The notes: generated by a model not told the origin, from the sequence alone. Numbered from the stretch's first letter, positions 11,790 through 21,980 are shown. The stretch is 64,000 nucleotides of DNA from JACCZX01 sp963710675 (GCA_963710675.1 CAVQBE010000002.1:248001-312000), one strand, 5' to 3'. Made by a program: numbers and translations.

Positions 11790-14508
11790 ATGATGTCCGT
11801 CGCCCGCCGCTGGTTTACCGCCGTTGTCTTGTTGGCCGCACTTGGAGTCGCAAGCGCACAGACACGGCTCCCGCCAGGTGTCACACGTGGTCCAACGGTG
11901 GAAGGCATCACCGAGTACCGGTTGGCAAACGGCTTGCGCATCGTGCTGTTTGCGGATCAATCGAAGCCGACCGCGACAGTCAACATCACTTACCTGGTCG
12001 GCTCGCGCCACGAGAACTACGGCGAAACGGGCATGGCGCATCTGCTTGAGCATTTGATCTTCAAGGGCTCCAAGAATTTCCCCAATCCGGACACCGAGTT
12101 CACGCGGCGGGGATTTCAGAACAACGGCACGACTTGGCTCGATCGCACCAACTACTACTCGACGTTTCAGGCGACGTGACGACAACCTGAAGTGGGCGAT
12201 CGACTGGTCCGCCGACGCGATGGTCAATTCATTCATCGCGAAGAAGGACCTCGATTCCGAGATGACCGTGGTCCGGAACGAATTTGAGAGAGGCGAGAAC
12301 GACCCGACACGCGTGATGCTGACACGCATGCAGTCGATGCTTTACGACTGGCATAACTATGGCAACTCGACGATCGGAGCGCGTTCGGATATCGAAAATG
12401 TTCGCATCGAGAATCTGCAGGCGTTTTATCGCACGTACTACCAGCCTGACAATGCAGTACTGATCGTTGCAGGCAAATTCGACGAGGCGAAGGCGCTCGG
12501 CTGGATTGCACAGGCGTTCGGGAAAATTCCGAAACCAAAACGCTCGCTACCTATTTTCTGGACAGTCGAGCCGACGCACGATGGCGAGCGCACGTTCGTT
12601 GTGCGACGGCCAGGCGAGGTGCAGTTCGTGATGGTCGGCTATCGCGTTCCATCCTCGTTGAACCCTCACTCGTTGGCGGTCGGTATTGCGGCAGAGGTTC
12701 TTGGCGATACGCCGAATGGTCGCCTGCACCAGGCGCTGGTGGCGAGCGGCAAGGCCGCGCAAGTTTTCAATTTCAATATCGACGCACGCGAACCGGGCTT
12801 CGTTCTCTTCGGTGCGGTCGTCAAGAAGGGAGAGCCGCTGGATCCGGTGCGCCAGACGATGATCGACGTCATCGAAGGAAGCTGGTCGAAGAACCCGGCC
12901 GCAGATGCCGAGCTGAAGCGTCAGTTGCAAAAGCAGCGCACATCGTTCGACCGCGCACTGGCCGATCCGCAGGCGTTCGGCGTCGGACTGTCCGAGTACA
13001 TCTCGCTCGGCGATTGGCGTCTGTTTTTTCTGCAGCGCGATCAGTTGGCCAAGTTGACCGCGAGCGAGGTCGATGCGGCGGCACGTAGATATTTCGTGCG
13101 CGATAACCGCGTCGTCGGTTCGTACATTCCGGAAGACGCGCCGCTGCGTGCCGAGATTCCTGCTTCACCGACGCCGACGCAGCTGCTCGCTGATTACAAG
13201 CCGTCTGAAAAAGGAGCAGTGTCGGAAGCGTTCGTGCCCATCGCAGGAAAACATCGACAAGCGGACACGAGTACTGTCGTTCGGAGATTTGAACGTCGCG
13301 CTGCTGCCTAAGCAAAACCGTGGCAGTACCGTCAATGTGCAGACGCAATTTCAGTGGGGAAGTGCGGAGTCGCTGGCGGGTCGGATGATCGAGAGCGACC
13401 TGGCGGCGGGGATGCTTGGGCGCGGCACGGACAAGCTGACGCGTCAGCAGATCGCTGACGAAATGACCCGTCTGCAGATGACAGGTGGGCTGACAGGATT
13501 TCAGACAACGCGGGAGAACCTGCCCGATGCGCTTCGATTGCTCGCCCACGTGATGCGCGCCGCCAGCTTTCCCGCCGACGAATACGAGCAACTGCAGCGT
13601 CAGGTCGTTACATCGCTGCAGGCTCAGCTCGACAACCCGGAGACGATTTCGCGCGATGCGCTCGCGACGCATTTCAATACGTATCCGCCGGGCGATCCGA
13701 GACACTACATTCCGTTGCGCCCGCGAATCGACGCAGTTGCGAAGACACCGCTCGAAGCGGCCCGCAAGTTTCACAGCGACTTTTACGGAACAGCACGCGG
13801 CGAAATCGCAGTCATTGGCGATTTCGATTCGAAGCAGACCGAAGCTCTGGTCAACGAGTTGTTCACCGATTTCCGCTCGAAAGCGCCGTACGCGCGCCTT
13901 GATCGCGAGTATCGCGAGGTGAAGCCGGCGCGGCTGACGATCGACACGCCCGAAAAGGAAAACGCTTTATCCGCGGCCGCATCGACTTTCCGCTGCGGGA
14001 CGACGATCCGGATGCGCCGGCGCTGGTTATCGCGAACGATATCTTTGGTGGCGGGGCAGGTATGTCCAATCGTGTAATCGAGCGGCTTCGTCAGCGCGAC
14101 GGCGTCAGCTACGGCGCCGGCACTGGTCTCACACTGGGTTCACGCTATCGAGTCGCGTCGTGGACGCTTGGCGCGATCATGGCGCCGCAGAATGTTGCGA
14201 GGGCAGAGCAGGCGCTGCGTGACGAAATCGAACGTGCGCGTCGTGATGGCTTCACCGCCAAGGAAGTCGAAGACGCGAAAAAGGGCACGTTGCAGGAGCG
14301 TGCGACCAACCGATCGCAGGACAGCGTGCTTGCTGGCGCATGGACTGCGAACATGGACCTGGGTCGCACGTTCGCGTTTTCAAAACAGTTCGAGGATCGG
14401 ATGCGGGCGGTGACCGTCGAGCAGGTGAACGCAGCGTTCCGCAAGTACATCGACCCGGCGCGCATGACGTTCGTCATCGCAGGCGATGCGAAAAAGGGCG
14501 CGAAGTAA
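11790..14508 (+). CDS. M16 family zinc metallopeptidase, two-domain (frameshifted)
   Basis: Exported insulinase/PqqL-type protease of about 900 aa. The signal peptide ends near LGVASAQ. The N-terminal M16 domain has the inverted zinc motif HLLEH (from about 12037) and the downstream glutamate region VVRNEFERGEN; the second half is a non-catalytic M16 domain lacking HxxEH, as in the family. Frame breaks: an extra T at 12177 that creates a TGA, a loss near 13245 and another near 13965. All three leave continuous homology, so it is one gene. The stop overlaps the next start (TAATG). Confidence 0.85.
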
Positions 14509-14972
14509 TGTATGCCGACTTCCGGCACCGCGTGCCGTTACGCGTGCGCTGGGCAGAAGTCGACAAGCAGGGCGTCGTCTTTAACGCGCACTACCTTCTT
14601 TACTGCGATGTATGCGTGACCGAATACTGGCGCGCGGTAGGTATGCAGTATCCAGACGAATTCGTCTCCAAGGGCAGCGACCTTTTCGTACGCAAGTCGA
14701 CTGTTGAATATCTTTCCGCCGCCTATTACGACGACGAGCTCGAGGTTTGCGGGCGCATTGCCCGGCTTGGGAATAGCAGCTTGCACTTCGTCGTCGAAAT
14801 TTATCGGCGCAGGCAATACGAAGCCGTTCTGGTGACCGCGGAGTTGATTTACGTGCACACCGAGCTGGTGTCACGCACGCCGCAATTCATTGCGCATGAA
14901 ATGCGTGCGCGAATCCGCACATTCGAAACCACCGTACCCGAGGATGGCGCGGATGCGAATCGAGCTGGGTGA
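14508..14972 (+). CDS. acyl-CoA thioesterase, YbgC/4HBT hotdog family
   Basis: Small hotdog-fold thioesterase, 154 aa, intact. It shows the YbgC/FcbC-like start VRWAEVDKQGVVFNAHYL, where the aspartate in EVDKQG is the expected catalytic acid and NAHY follows. ATG at 14508 overlaps the peptidase stop (TAATG), and the C-terminus overlaps the GNAT gene by 20 bases. The likely role is release of free acid from a short or aromatic acyl-CoA, matching the upstream acyl-CoA genes, but this is inference. Confidence 0.82.
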   Translation: MYADFRHRVPLRVRWAEVDKQGVVFNAHYLLYCDVCVTEYWRAVGMQYPDEFVSKGSDLFVRKSTVEYLSAAYYDDELEVCGRIARLGNSSLHFVVEIYRRRQYEAVLVTAELIYVHTELVSRTPQFIAHEMRARIRTFETTVPEDGADANRAG

Positions 14973-15369
14973 CTGGCAAAGCATGCGCCAGTGGGCCGAG
15001 CCGCTGCGCTTTGCCGTTTTCGTGGAAGAACAGCGCGTGCCAGCAGAGATCGAGCTCGATTCGTTCGATCTTCTATCTGTTCATGCGGTTGCTTTTGATG
15101 CAAGCGGCAATGCGGTCGGCACGGGCCGCCTGTTACCCGACGGACATATCGGGCGTATGGCCGTGGCGAAGCCGGCGCGCCGAGGGGGCGTCGGTAGCGC
15201 CTTGCTCAAATCCTTGATGGACGAGGCCAGGCGTCGCGGCCACAAGCACGCGGTGCTGAGCGCACAAACGCATGCAACTGAGTTTTATCTAAAGCACGGT
15301 TACTTTGCGTACGGAGACGAATATGACGACGCAGGGATTCCGCACATCGATATGCGATGCGCTCTGTGA
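14953..15369 (+). CDS. GNAT family N-acetyltransferase
   Basis: GCN5-related acetyltransferase of about 138 aa. The acetyl-CoA loop is seen as GRMAVAKPARRGGVGSALL (the RRGGVG pyrophosphate-binding turn), followed by the C-terminal AQTHATEFYLKHGYFAYG block typical of ElaA-like proteins. ATG at 14953 is favoured because GAGG lies nine bases upstream; 14944 is an in-frame alternative. It ends one base before the convergent NRDE gene. Substrate unknown. Confidence 0.82.
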   Translation: MRIELGDWQSMRQWAEPLRFAVFVEEQRVPAEIELDSFDLLSVHAVAFDASGNAVGTGRLLPDGHIGRMAVAKPARRGGVGSALLKSLMDEARRRGHKHAVLSAQTHATEFYLKHGYFAYGDEYDDAGIPHIDMRCAL

Positions 15370-16212
15370 CTATCCAGATCCCGGGGCCTTGATACGTGCC
15401 GGGCTCGCCGCCCGATCAATTGTGAACTCGTAGTGCCGGTCGAAGAAAAGCTGCGGATCGGTCTTGTCATAGCTACGTTCGAAAAAAGTCGTGAGGCCGT
15501 CGTTGCGAACGGTGATCACAGTACTGGCCCGCGTCCCGTAACCGTTGGCGCGAATCTGAATTGCCGAAAGCGCACGTTCCCATTCGTACGGAACACCGGT
15601 CGATGGAAGCTCGGAGTCGCGCGCAAGCTCACGGTTCTCCAGCAGCCGCACCAGCGCGTCCACATCTACTCTCGACGCGATCGAGCACGCGAAGCGCGTC
15701 ACGGCACGCGTGACCTTCGGCCATGGCGTATCGAGCGATGCGTTCGACAGGCCGTAGACGCCCGGTGCGAGGGTGCGCGCCGGGTAACTGCCGCGATTGG
15801 TGAAGTAGTCCAGGCGCGGCTCGCTAGCACTTTCGCTGTTAGCGGCTGGCGCCACATCACCGAGCAGCAGATTAAAGCCGTTGTAGGCGCCAATCCGAGC
15901 GGTATTCGATTCCAGCCAGCTTGTTGGCGACTCAGGCGATTGCAAGGCAGAAAGAACGAGCGTTCCGCGCGACGGCGCGTGCGGGTTGCGCTCGCTCGGC
16001 GCACGCACATTAGTGAGCGCGGCAAAGCGGCCCCGGCGGGTAATGCCAAGCCATGTGCCGCCCGCTTCCTCGTCGTGTCCGGCGAGTACCGACACTGCGT
16101 GGCCCCACCACGCGGCCGGACGCGTGCGCCGCAGATAAAACTCGTCGCGATTCGCAGCCAGCACCAGCGGGTAATCCGGATGCGAGCGCCAGGCGAACAC
16201 CATCAGGCACAT
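15370..16212 (-). CDS. NRDE/TANGO2 family protein
   Basis: Intact 280-aa protein with the family-defining AANRDEFY motif near residue 20, then WLGITRRGRFAALTNVR. NRDE-family proteins are related to eukaryotic TANGO2, with proposed roles in haem or lipid handling; the biochemical activity is not settled. ATG at 16212 is preferred over the upstream TTG because GAGAG sits at ribosome-binding distance. It is read after ygfZ with a 12-bp gap and is probably in one operon with it. No signal peptide. Confidence 0.85.
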   Translation of the reverse strand: MCLMVFAWRSHPDYPLVLAANRDEFYLRRTRPAAWWGHAVSVLAGHDEEAGGTWLGITRRGRFAALTNVRAPSERNPHAPSRGTLVLSALQSPESPTSWLESNTARIGAYNGFNLLLGDVAPAANSESASEPRLDYFTNRGSYPARTLAPGVYGLSNASLDTPWPKVTRAVTRFACSIASRVDVDALVRLLENRELARDSELPSTGVPYEWERALSAIQIRANGYGTRASTVITVRNDGLTTFFERSYDKTDPQLFFDRHYEFTIDRAASPARIKAPGSG

Positions 16213-16224
16213 CAAATCTCTCGC

Positions 16225-17178
16225 TTACTCAGTAGGATCGAACAGCACATACGGTAGCGGACGCACCGTCAAGCGCGGCCCATCGTGGCTCCGCAGATGC
16301 AGCGAGCCGGACTCGAGCCGATCGATCGGCGCTTCGAATAGCAACGCCGTGCCCAAGCTGGACGATTCAGCAGCCATCACAACGGTGCCAACGGGCTGCG
16401 CGGCATCGCTGTGATAGACGTCGGCCGCAGGTTGAACATCGGTCGCGTCGACGTCCGCGATGTTCATCCGACGCCTGAGCTTGCCCAGATACTGGCTGCG
16501 CGCAACGATCTCCTGGCCCGGATAACAGCCCTTCTTGAAGTCCACACCGCCTAATACTTCCAGATTGATCATCTGCGGAACAAACTTCTCCTGTGTTGCG
16601 GCGAAAATCGTCGGTACCGCGGCATCGATTTCGCTTAGCCACCAAAGGCTGCTCGGCCCACGCGCTACGTCGGACAGGGGCAATTGCGACTCCCGCGGCG
16701 AGGTTAGCAAGTAGCGGTCTACACCATCGGGTGTCGGCAGCAAGCGATCGACGCGCACCGTCCCGGCCGTGGTTGACGCCCACGGTGCGTCGGGCGCCGA
16801 CAAACCAGCGTCGTGCAACACGTCCGTGCTTTCACCGAGAAGCGCATAAGTCGCCCACGCATCACTGACATCGGTAACTTTTGCCTTCGCACGCAGCACG
16901 AACATCGACAGTCGCTTGACAACCGAGCCGATGATTTCACGCGGCATACGCATGAACACGCCCTCATCCGTGCGCCATTGGTGAAACGTTGCAAGCAGCC
17001 GGCCCTTTGGCGTGCAATAGCCAGACAACTGAACTTTCCCAAAAGCCAGCCGAGACACATCATTCGTCAGCTGCGATTGCAGAAACGACACGGCGTCTGC
17101 GCCCGAGACGCAAACGACGCCGAGCTCCGGCAGCGGAGCCAGCACGTTAGTTTTAACGGAAGCGGCGAGGGCGGACAT
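16225..17178 (-). CDS. ygfZ: folate-binding Fe-S cluster repair protein YgfZ
   Basis: Folate-dependent protein of the GcvT/COG0354 family supporting Fe-S enzyme maturation and repair. The signature KGCYPGQEIVAR is present with the conserved cysteine, and the N-terminal GADAVSFLQSQLTNDV block is typical. Start at 17178 (MSALAASVK) gives 317 aa, the family size; upstream in-frame codons extend into the shared intergenic region. It is divergent from mltG with a 95-bp gap that must hold both promoters. Confidence 0.92.
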   Translation of the reverse strand: MSALAASVKTNVLAPLPELGVVCVSGADAVSFLQSQLTNDVSRLAFGKVQLSGYCTPKGRLLATFHQWRTDEGVFMRMPREIIGSVVKRLSMFVLRAKAKVTDVSDAWATYALLGESTDVLHDAGLSAPDAPWASTTAGTVRVDRLLPTPDGVDRYLLTSPRESQLPLSDVARGPSSLWWLSEIDAAVPTIFAATQEKFVPQMINLEVLGGVDFKKGCYPGQEIVARSQYLGKLRRRMNIADVDATDVQPAADVYHSDAAQPVGTVVMAAESSSLGTALLFEAPIDRLESGSLHLRSHDGPRLTVRPLPYVLFDPTE

Positions 17179-17273
17179 CGAACCTGTGTTGTCTGTAGTT
17201 GGGCGCAGACTAATATAACTGCGTCGTTGGTTAGTCGTCGTGTCTTCAGCGTCGTTCCCATGACATTTCTTCG

Positions 17274-18293
17274 ATGACAAAACGTAGCCGTGCGCCAATT
17301 TGGATCAGCCTCGTGGTGCTCGCAGGCCTTGCACTGTTTGCCGCGGGACTGGTGGGGCGCTGGTATCTGTTCGAACGGCCGCTGCCGTTCAAATCCGATC
17401 GGGTCGAACTTCGCATTGCCGCCGGAAGCTCGGTACGCAGCATCGCGCACGTGGCGCAGGCGGCCGGCATTGAATTGAATGCAGACGCAATGGTCGCCGC
17501 GGCGCGCCTTATGGGGACATCGCAGTCACTGCGTGCGGGCCGCTATGTGGTCGAACGTGGAATCACGCTTGCGGGATTGCTATCGAAGCTGCAGGCCGGC
17601 GATGTGGTTCGCGAGCGATTGACAATCGTCGAGGGCATCGCGTTTCGCGAGCTGCGTGTCTTGCTGGCCGCGCAAACTCAGCTTAAGCAGGATTCGGCAC
17701 GCATGTCGGTCGAGGAGCTGCTTAAAACGATCGGCGCCGCCGAGACGCATCCCGAAGGCCTGTTCGCACCCGAAACCTACATGTTCGACCCCGGCACTTC
17801 GGATATCGACATCTACCGCCAGGCCTACCGCGCGCAGACCAAGCTGTTGCAGGACGCGTGGGCCGCCCGCAAGCCGGACCTGCCGTACGCCAGCCCGTAT
17901 GAAGCGCTAACAATGGCATCGATCGTCGAAAAGGAAACTGGACTGGCCTCGGAGCGAGCAATGATCGCCGGCGTATTCGTCAATCGACTGAAGCAGGGCA
18001 TGTTGCTGCAAACCGACCCTTCGGTGATTTACGGCATCGGTCCCTCGTTCGACGGCAACCTGCGCAAGCGCGATTTGCTTGCAGACGGACCGTACAACTC
18101 GTACACGCGAGCCGGATTGCCACCGACTCCGATCGCGCTGCCAGGTCGGGCATCGATTGAAGCAGCGTTGAATCCGGCCAATACGTCGGCGCTGTACTTC
18201 GTGTCGCGCGGTGATGGCACTTCGCACTTTTCGGCGACGCTTGCCGAGCACAACCGCGCGGTCGACACCTACCAGCGGTGTTGCCGGCGATGA
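17274..18293 (+). CDS. mltG: endolytic murein transglycosylase MltG
   Basis: Inner-membrane lytic transglycosylase that cuts nascent glycan strands (YceG family), 339 aa, intact. One N-terminal transmembrane helix (WISLVVLAGLALFAAGLVG), a LysM-like domain, and the catalytic region MASIVEKETG with the active glutamate, followed by RLKQGMLLQTDPSVIYG and YNSYTRAGLPPTPI. It overlaps tmk by ATGA, as in many proteobacteria. Confidence 0.95.
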   Translation: MTKRSRAPIWISLVVLAGLALFAAGLVGRWYLFERPLPFKSDRVELRIAAGSSVRSIAHVAQAAGIELNADAMVAAARLMGTSQSLRAGRYVVERGITLAGLLSKLQAGDVVRERLTIVEGIAFRELRVLLAAQTQLKQDSARMSVEELLKTIGAAETHPEGLFAPETYMFDPGTSDIDIYRQAYRAQTKLLQDAWAARKPDLPYASPYEALTMASIVEKETGLASERAMIAGVFVNRLKQGMLLQTDPSVIYGIGPSFDGNLRKRDLLADGPYNSYTRAGLPPTPIALPGRASIEAALNPANTSALYFVSRGDGTSHFSATLAEHNRAVDTYQRCCRR

Positions 18294-18907
18294 GCGGGCG
18301 CGGCCACTTGGTGACGTTCGAAGGCATCGATGGGTCAGGCAAGAGCACGCATATCGATGGGGTTGCCGCCACACTTCGCGCGCGCGGCGTTAATCCGCTG
18401 TTGACGCGAGAACCCGGCGGAACACCGTTAGGTGAATCGCTGCGCGACCTCGTATTGAAGCAGCCAATGACGCGTGAGGCTGAGACGCTGTTGATGTTCG
18501 CGGCGCGCGCCGAGCATCTGGCAAAAGTCATTCGGCCGGCTTTGGCACAAGGCCAATGGGTGTTGTGCGATCGATTCACCGACGCAACGTACGCATATCA
18601 GGCAGGAGGCCGCGGCATGGACGAACGTGCTATCGCAGAGCTGGAGCAGTGGGTCCATCCGGATCTGCAGCCAAGCTTGACGATTCTGTTCGATGTTGCG
18701 CCAGAAGTAGCGGCCAGGCGTCTGGCACAGGCGCGTTCAGCCGACCGGTTCGAAGCCGAGCCAATCGCGTTCTTCGGCGCGGTGCGCGCGATGTACCTGA
18801 AAAGAGCCGCTGCGAACCCGGCGCGCTTCTTCATCGTCGATGGCGAGCAGCCGCTCGATGCGGTGCGCGATCAACTCGATCACTTGATGCGGCAATGGAA
18901 CGGCTGA
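18290..18907 (+). CDS. tmk: thymidylate kinase
   Basis: Phosphorylates dTMP to dTDP. The P-loop is EGIDGSGKST, followed by the DR-containing block CDRFTDATYAYQ and the lid-region arginines near ADRFE. 205 aa, intact. ATG at 18290 overlaps the mltG stop; the C-terminus overlaps holB by 13 bases. Confidence 0.95.
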   Translation: MSGRGHLVTFEGIDGSGKSTHIDGVAATLRARGVNPLLTREPGGTPLGESLRDLVLKQPMTREAETLLMFAARAEHLAKVIRPALAQGQWVLCDRFTDATYAYQAGGRGMDERAIAELEQWVHPDLQPSLTILFDVAPEVAARRLAQARSADRFEAEPIAFFGAVRAMYLKRAAANPARFFIVDGEQPLDAVRDQLDHLMRQWNG

Positions 18908-19980
18908 CACCGCTGCCTTGGCAGCGCGAGTTGTGGTCGCAGCTGGTGAGCTGGCGTGAACGGCTGCCACACGCCTTGTTGCTGCATGGAGGGCGCGGCC
19001 TCGGCAAGCGTCATTTGATGAACGCCTATTCGCAGTTGCTGTTGTGCGAATCTCCTGGGAAAGACGCGCCATGCGGCCGCTGCGCGGGTTGCCAACTCCT
19101 CGCCGCGGACAACCACCCCGATCTGCGATGTCTGACGCCCGCAGCACTGATGCCCGATCGCGATGATGTCGACTCCGGTGCCGAGGGCTTCCAAGCGGAC
19201 CGGGCGGAAACGCGTTCGACCAAAGCCAAGCCAAGCCGTGAGATTGTGATCGACCAGGTGCGCAAGATCAGCGAATTTCTTGCGATCTCGTCGCATCGAG
19301 GCGGGCGTCGCATCGTGTTGCTGTTGCCCGCCGAAGCGCTGAATGCTCCCGCCGCCAATGCGCTCTTGAAGGTGCTGGAGGAGCCGCCGGCTGGAGTCGC
19401 GTTCCTGGCTGTGAGCGATCAGCTCGATGCGGTGTTGCCAACGATCCTGTCGCGCTGTGTATTGCTCCGCGCGCCGATTCCGACTCAGTCGCAGGCGCTC
19501 GCATGGCTGCAATCGAACGGCGTCGAGCAGGCGGAGAAAAAACTGGCAGAGGCGGGCGGCGCGCCGCTGTGTGTCGAAGGCGAATCGAAGCTCGATCCGC
19601 GCCAGGTGCTTGACGCGGCGTTGCACGATGCGCTGATCAAGCTGCTAAGTCGCGGCGGAGCGCTTACCGGAGCTGAGATTGTCAGCACCGTGCCGAAAGA
19701 CATTGCCGTGGCGCCGGCGATCCGTCTGTTACAGCGGTGGGGATGGGACTTATTAGCGGAAAGACTAGCTGGACGCGTTCGTTACTATCCCCATCACCAG
19801 CGCCAGTTCGCGGCGCTCGGCCGGACGGTTGAACCTGCACGCGTCGTCGAGTGGACGGCAGCACTGGCGCAAATGCAGGCGGTCAGCGATCATCCGCTGA
19901 ATGCGCGTCTGGTGATTGAATCTGCGTTGCTCGGTTACGCCGACGCGATGCGGCCACAGGGGGCGGAACCAGCGAGATGA
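18895..19980 (+). CDS. holB: DNA polymerase III delta-prime subunit
   Basis: Clamp-loader subunit, 361 aa, intact. It has a degenerate P-loop (GGRGLGKRH), the zinc-binding cysteines in APCGRCAGC, and the sensor region NALLKVLEEPP followed by the SRC motif ILSRC. ATG at 18895 lies inside tmk. A short insert rich in acidic and basic residues (around ADRAETRSTKAKPSR) sits after the zinc module. It ends with an ATGA overlap onto pilZ. Confidence 0.95.
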   Translation: MERLTPLPWQRELWSQLVSWRERLPHALLLHGGRGLGKRHLMNAYSQLLLCESPGKDAPCGRCAGCQLLAADNHPDLRCLTPAALMPDRDDVDSGAEGFQADRAETRSTKAKPSREIVIDQVRKISEFLAISSHRGGRRIVLLLPAEALNAPAANALLKVLEEPPAGVAFLAVSDQLDAVLPTILSRCVLLRAPIPTQSQALAWLQSNGVEQAEKKLAEAGGAPLCVEGESKLDPRQVLDAALHDALIKLLSRGGALTGAEIVSTVPKDIAVAPAIRLLQRWGWDLLAERLAGRVRYYPHHQRQFAALGRTVEPARVVEWTAALAQMQAVSDHPLNARLVIESALLGYADAMRPQGAEPAR

Positions 19981-20363
19981 ACGACAGCGGCAAGGGCGGA
20001 AATGGGCAAGCTGCAGCACCGGGTGGGGCGCGCCCGGCGGTGCTATCGCTGTCGATCAAAGAGAAGGCTGCACTGTATGCGGCGTACATGCCGTATCTGA
20101 AAGCCGGCGGCATGTTCGTTCCAACCACGCGGCCGTACCAACTTGGCGACGATGTCTACCTGATCCTGACATTGCTAGATGATCCCACTCGGATCCCGGT
20201 AGCAGGCAAGGTGGTCTGGATCAGCCCCGCGGCCGGGGGTAACAAGACACCCGGCATCGGCGTGCACTTCCCGTCGGACGAAACCGGGCTGAATGCGCGC
20301 AAGCGCATTGAAGATGCACTCGGCGGCGCGCTGAAGTCAGCCCGGCCTACACACACGTTATAA
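19977..20363 (+). CDS. pilZ: PilZ domain protein, type IV pilus biogenesis type
   Basis: Small 128-aa PilZ protein following holB and preceding tatD, the conserved location of pilus-type PilZ genes. It has a glycine-rich N-terminus, then the domain (LSLSIKEKAALYAAYMPYL, GGMFVPT, VAGKVVWISP, GIGVHF). It lacks the RxxxR and D/NxSxxG c-di-GMP-binding residues, as expected for this subclass, which acts through protein partners in pilus assembly. Pilus genes are not in the window. Confidence 0.9.
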   Translation: MNDSGKGGNGQAAAPGGARPAVLSLSIKEKAALYAAYMPYLKAGGMFVPTTRPYQLGDDVYLILTLLDDPTRIPVAGKVVWISPAAGGNKTPGIGVHFPSDETGLNARKRIEDALGGALKSARPTHTL

Positions 20364-20371
20364 CTCGTGTT

Positions 20372-20389
20372 GCCGGCCTCCAGGCCGGC
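20372..20389 (+). terminator. GC hairpin after pilZ
   Basis: Perfect 8-bp inverted repeat (20372-20379 with 20382-20389) between pilZ and tatD, followed by only a weak pyrimidine tract (TTCC). It is either a weak terminator, an mRNA-stabilising hairpin or a REP-like element. Confidence 0.5.
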
Positions 20390-20404
20390 TTCCCTGAGTT
20401 CTAT

Positions 20405-21214
20405 ATGTTCATAGATTCACATTGTCATCTCTCATTTCCCGAGCTTGCGCACGATTTGCCGGGGGTGCTGCAACGAATGAGCGACAACCAGGTTGTCGGC
20501 GCGTTGAACGTGTGCACCACACTGGCGGAATTTCCCGCCGTGCTCGCTGTGGCTGAGCAACACACACACATCGTCTGCTCGGTCGGCGTGCATCCTGACT
20601 ATCAGGACATCGAAGAGCCGACGATCGATCGGCTGCTCACGTTGGCGGACCACCCGAAGGTCGTTGCGATCGGAGAAACAGGGCTCGATTATTTCCGGTT
20701 GCAAGAGCCGCTCGAATGGCAGCGAGACCGATTTCGCACGCACATTCGCGCCGCGCGTCGCTGCGGCAAGCCGCTAATCATCCACACTCGTTCGTCGTCG
20801 GGTGACACGATCAAGTTGATGAAAGAGGAGGGCGCAGCCGAAGCAGGGGGCGTTATGCACTGCTTCACCGAATCTCTCGCCGTGGCCGAAGCCGCGATGG
20901 AGCTTGGCTTCTACATTTCGTTTTCAGGAATTGTCACCTTCAAGAGCGCCCGCGAGTTACAGGCCGTGGCGCGCGCTGTGCCGCTGGATCGGCTGCTGAT
21001 CGAAACGGACTCGCCGTACCTAGCCCCCGTGCCCTACCGCGGAAAGACGAATGAACCCAGCTATGTGCCGAAAGTCGCCGAGAAGATTGCTGAGCTGAAG
21101 AGCGTCGGCATCGAGAAGGTTGCAGAAGCCTCAACGGCCAATTTCTTCAAACTTTTCAGGCAAGTGCAAGACAAACGTGATGCGAATATGCAGGAAACGC
21201 TCACATTACAGTGA
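20405..21214 (+). CDS. tatD: TatD family metal-dependent hydrolase
   Basis: TIM-barrel metallo-hydrolase/DNase, 269 aa, intact. Metal ligands are visible: DSHCHL at the start, GETGLDY, PLIIHTRSS, GVMHCFTES and ETDSPYLAPVPYRGK. It follows pilZ, the common proteobacterial context of this YcfH-like branch. Homologues act as 3'-5' nucleases in DNA repair or as D-aminoacyl hydrolases; the specific activity here is unknown. Confidence 0.92.
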   Translation: MFIDSHCHLSFPELAHDLPGVLQRMSDNQVVGALNVCTTLAEFPAVLAVAEQHTHIVCSVGVHPDYQDIEEPTIDRLLTLADHPKVVAIGETGLDYFRLQEPLEWQRDRFRTHIRAARRCGKPLIIHTRSSSGDTIKLMKEEGAAEAGGVMHCFTESLAVAEAAMELGFYISFSGIVTFKSARELQAVARAVPLDRLLIETDSPYLAPVPYRGKTNEPSYVPKVAEKIAELKSVGIEKVAEASTANFFKLFRQVQDKRDANMQETLTLQ

Positions 21215-21257
21215 GTTGCAAAATCAATCGCTTGTACGCGATCGTTAATGTGCGCTG

Positions 21258-21882
21258 TTATAACAAACCCGTGCCCTGAAGCGCGTTCATCGTGGTTTGC
21301 GCGAGCTCGGTGACCTGTTCGGTGACACTCTGCGACGTTGAACTGCTGGCACGCCCAGACCACATCGTCGCGCCGTTCGCAGGATCGATCAGTGCCGTTT
21401 CCGCGCCGAATGCCTGACTGACGCGCGAGCCGCCGATTGGAAAGCCGATGCCGACGCCACCACCAAAACCACCGCTGCGGTAGCCACCGGATCCGCCACC
21501 CACCCCGATTCCGATCGATGGACCGCTATCAACTGCAACCGCTTGCCCCGGGCTCAGCGTCATGCGAACAATCGCGCGCGCGCCGACACGCTTGGCCGCA
21601 GCCAGATACGGGTCATTACCGGCTGCCGGAGCTCCTGACGGCGAAAGCTGGGAATTCAGAGTGGCCTTAGCGCCACGCGACGAAACAGCCGCCGCGAGTT
21701 GATCTTCACAAATGCGTTGCACAGTCAGATCGGGCGCTTCGCACGCCACCAATACCGAGGCGCCGCGCACATTGCGCGCCCTGATACTCAGGGTTGGTCC
21801 ACTGCGCGTCCATCCGTGTAGTCGCACACGAAGAAAGCAAAACTGCGGAAGAAAGAAAGAGCACTCGAATCGTGGTTTGCAT
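21258..21882 (-). CDS. glycine-rich outer-membrane lipoprotein, DUF4136-like (frameshifted)
   Basis: The N-terminus is a lipoprotein signal: MQTTIRVLFLSSAVLLSSC, with the lipobox cysteine followed by ATTRMDAQW. After a frame break at 21779-21781 (CCC on the plus strand where CCCC is needed) the mature protein continues ARNVRGASVLVACE. A glycine run (IGIGVGGGSGG and GGFGGGVGIG) lies in the middle and the C-terminus (ALIDPANGATMWSGRAS) resembles DUF4136 lipoproteins that form beta-rich outer-membrane-associated folds. Function unknown. It is convergent with tatD. Confidence 0.7.
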
Positions 21883-21964
21883 GGGTACCTCGTTGCGCGA
21901 AAGCCAAGGCATTTTACGTGCCGGGGTGGTAGACGAGCCTGGCCATCTAATTTAGGTGTATGCG

Positions 21965-21980
21965 CATAATGTGCATTATG
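21965..21980. promoter_or_regulatory. inverted repeat in a 390-bp gene-free stretch
   Basis: CATAATG and CATTATG, exact inverted 7-bp half-sites separated by two bases, in the divergent gap 21883-22273 between the lipoprotein and the exported methyltransferase-like gene. It has the shape of a dimeric regulator operator. The rest of the gap holds no convincing gene; the only further signal is GGAG at 22258 upstream of the ATG at 22274. Confidence 0.35.

Noticed and set aside
15433..16257. 274-codon open frame opposite the NRDE gene
   Set aside because: The minus strand carries a complete protein with the NRDE motif; the plus-strand translation is an antisense shadow.
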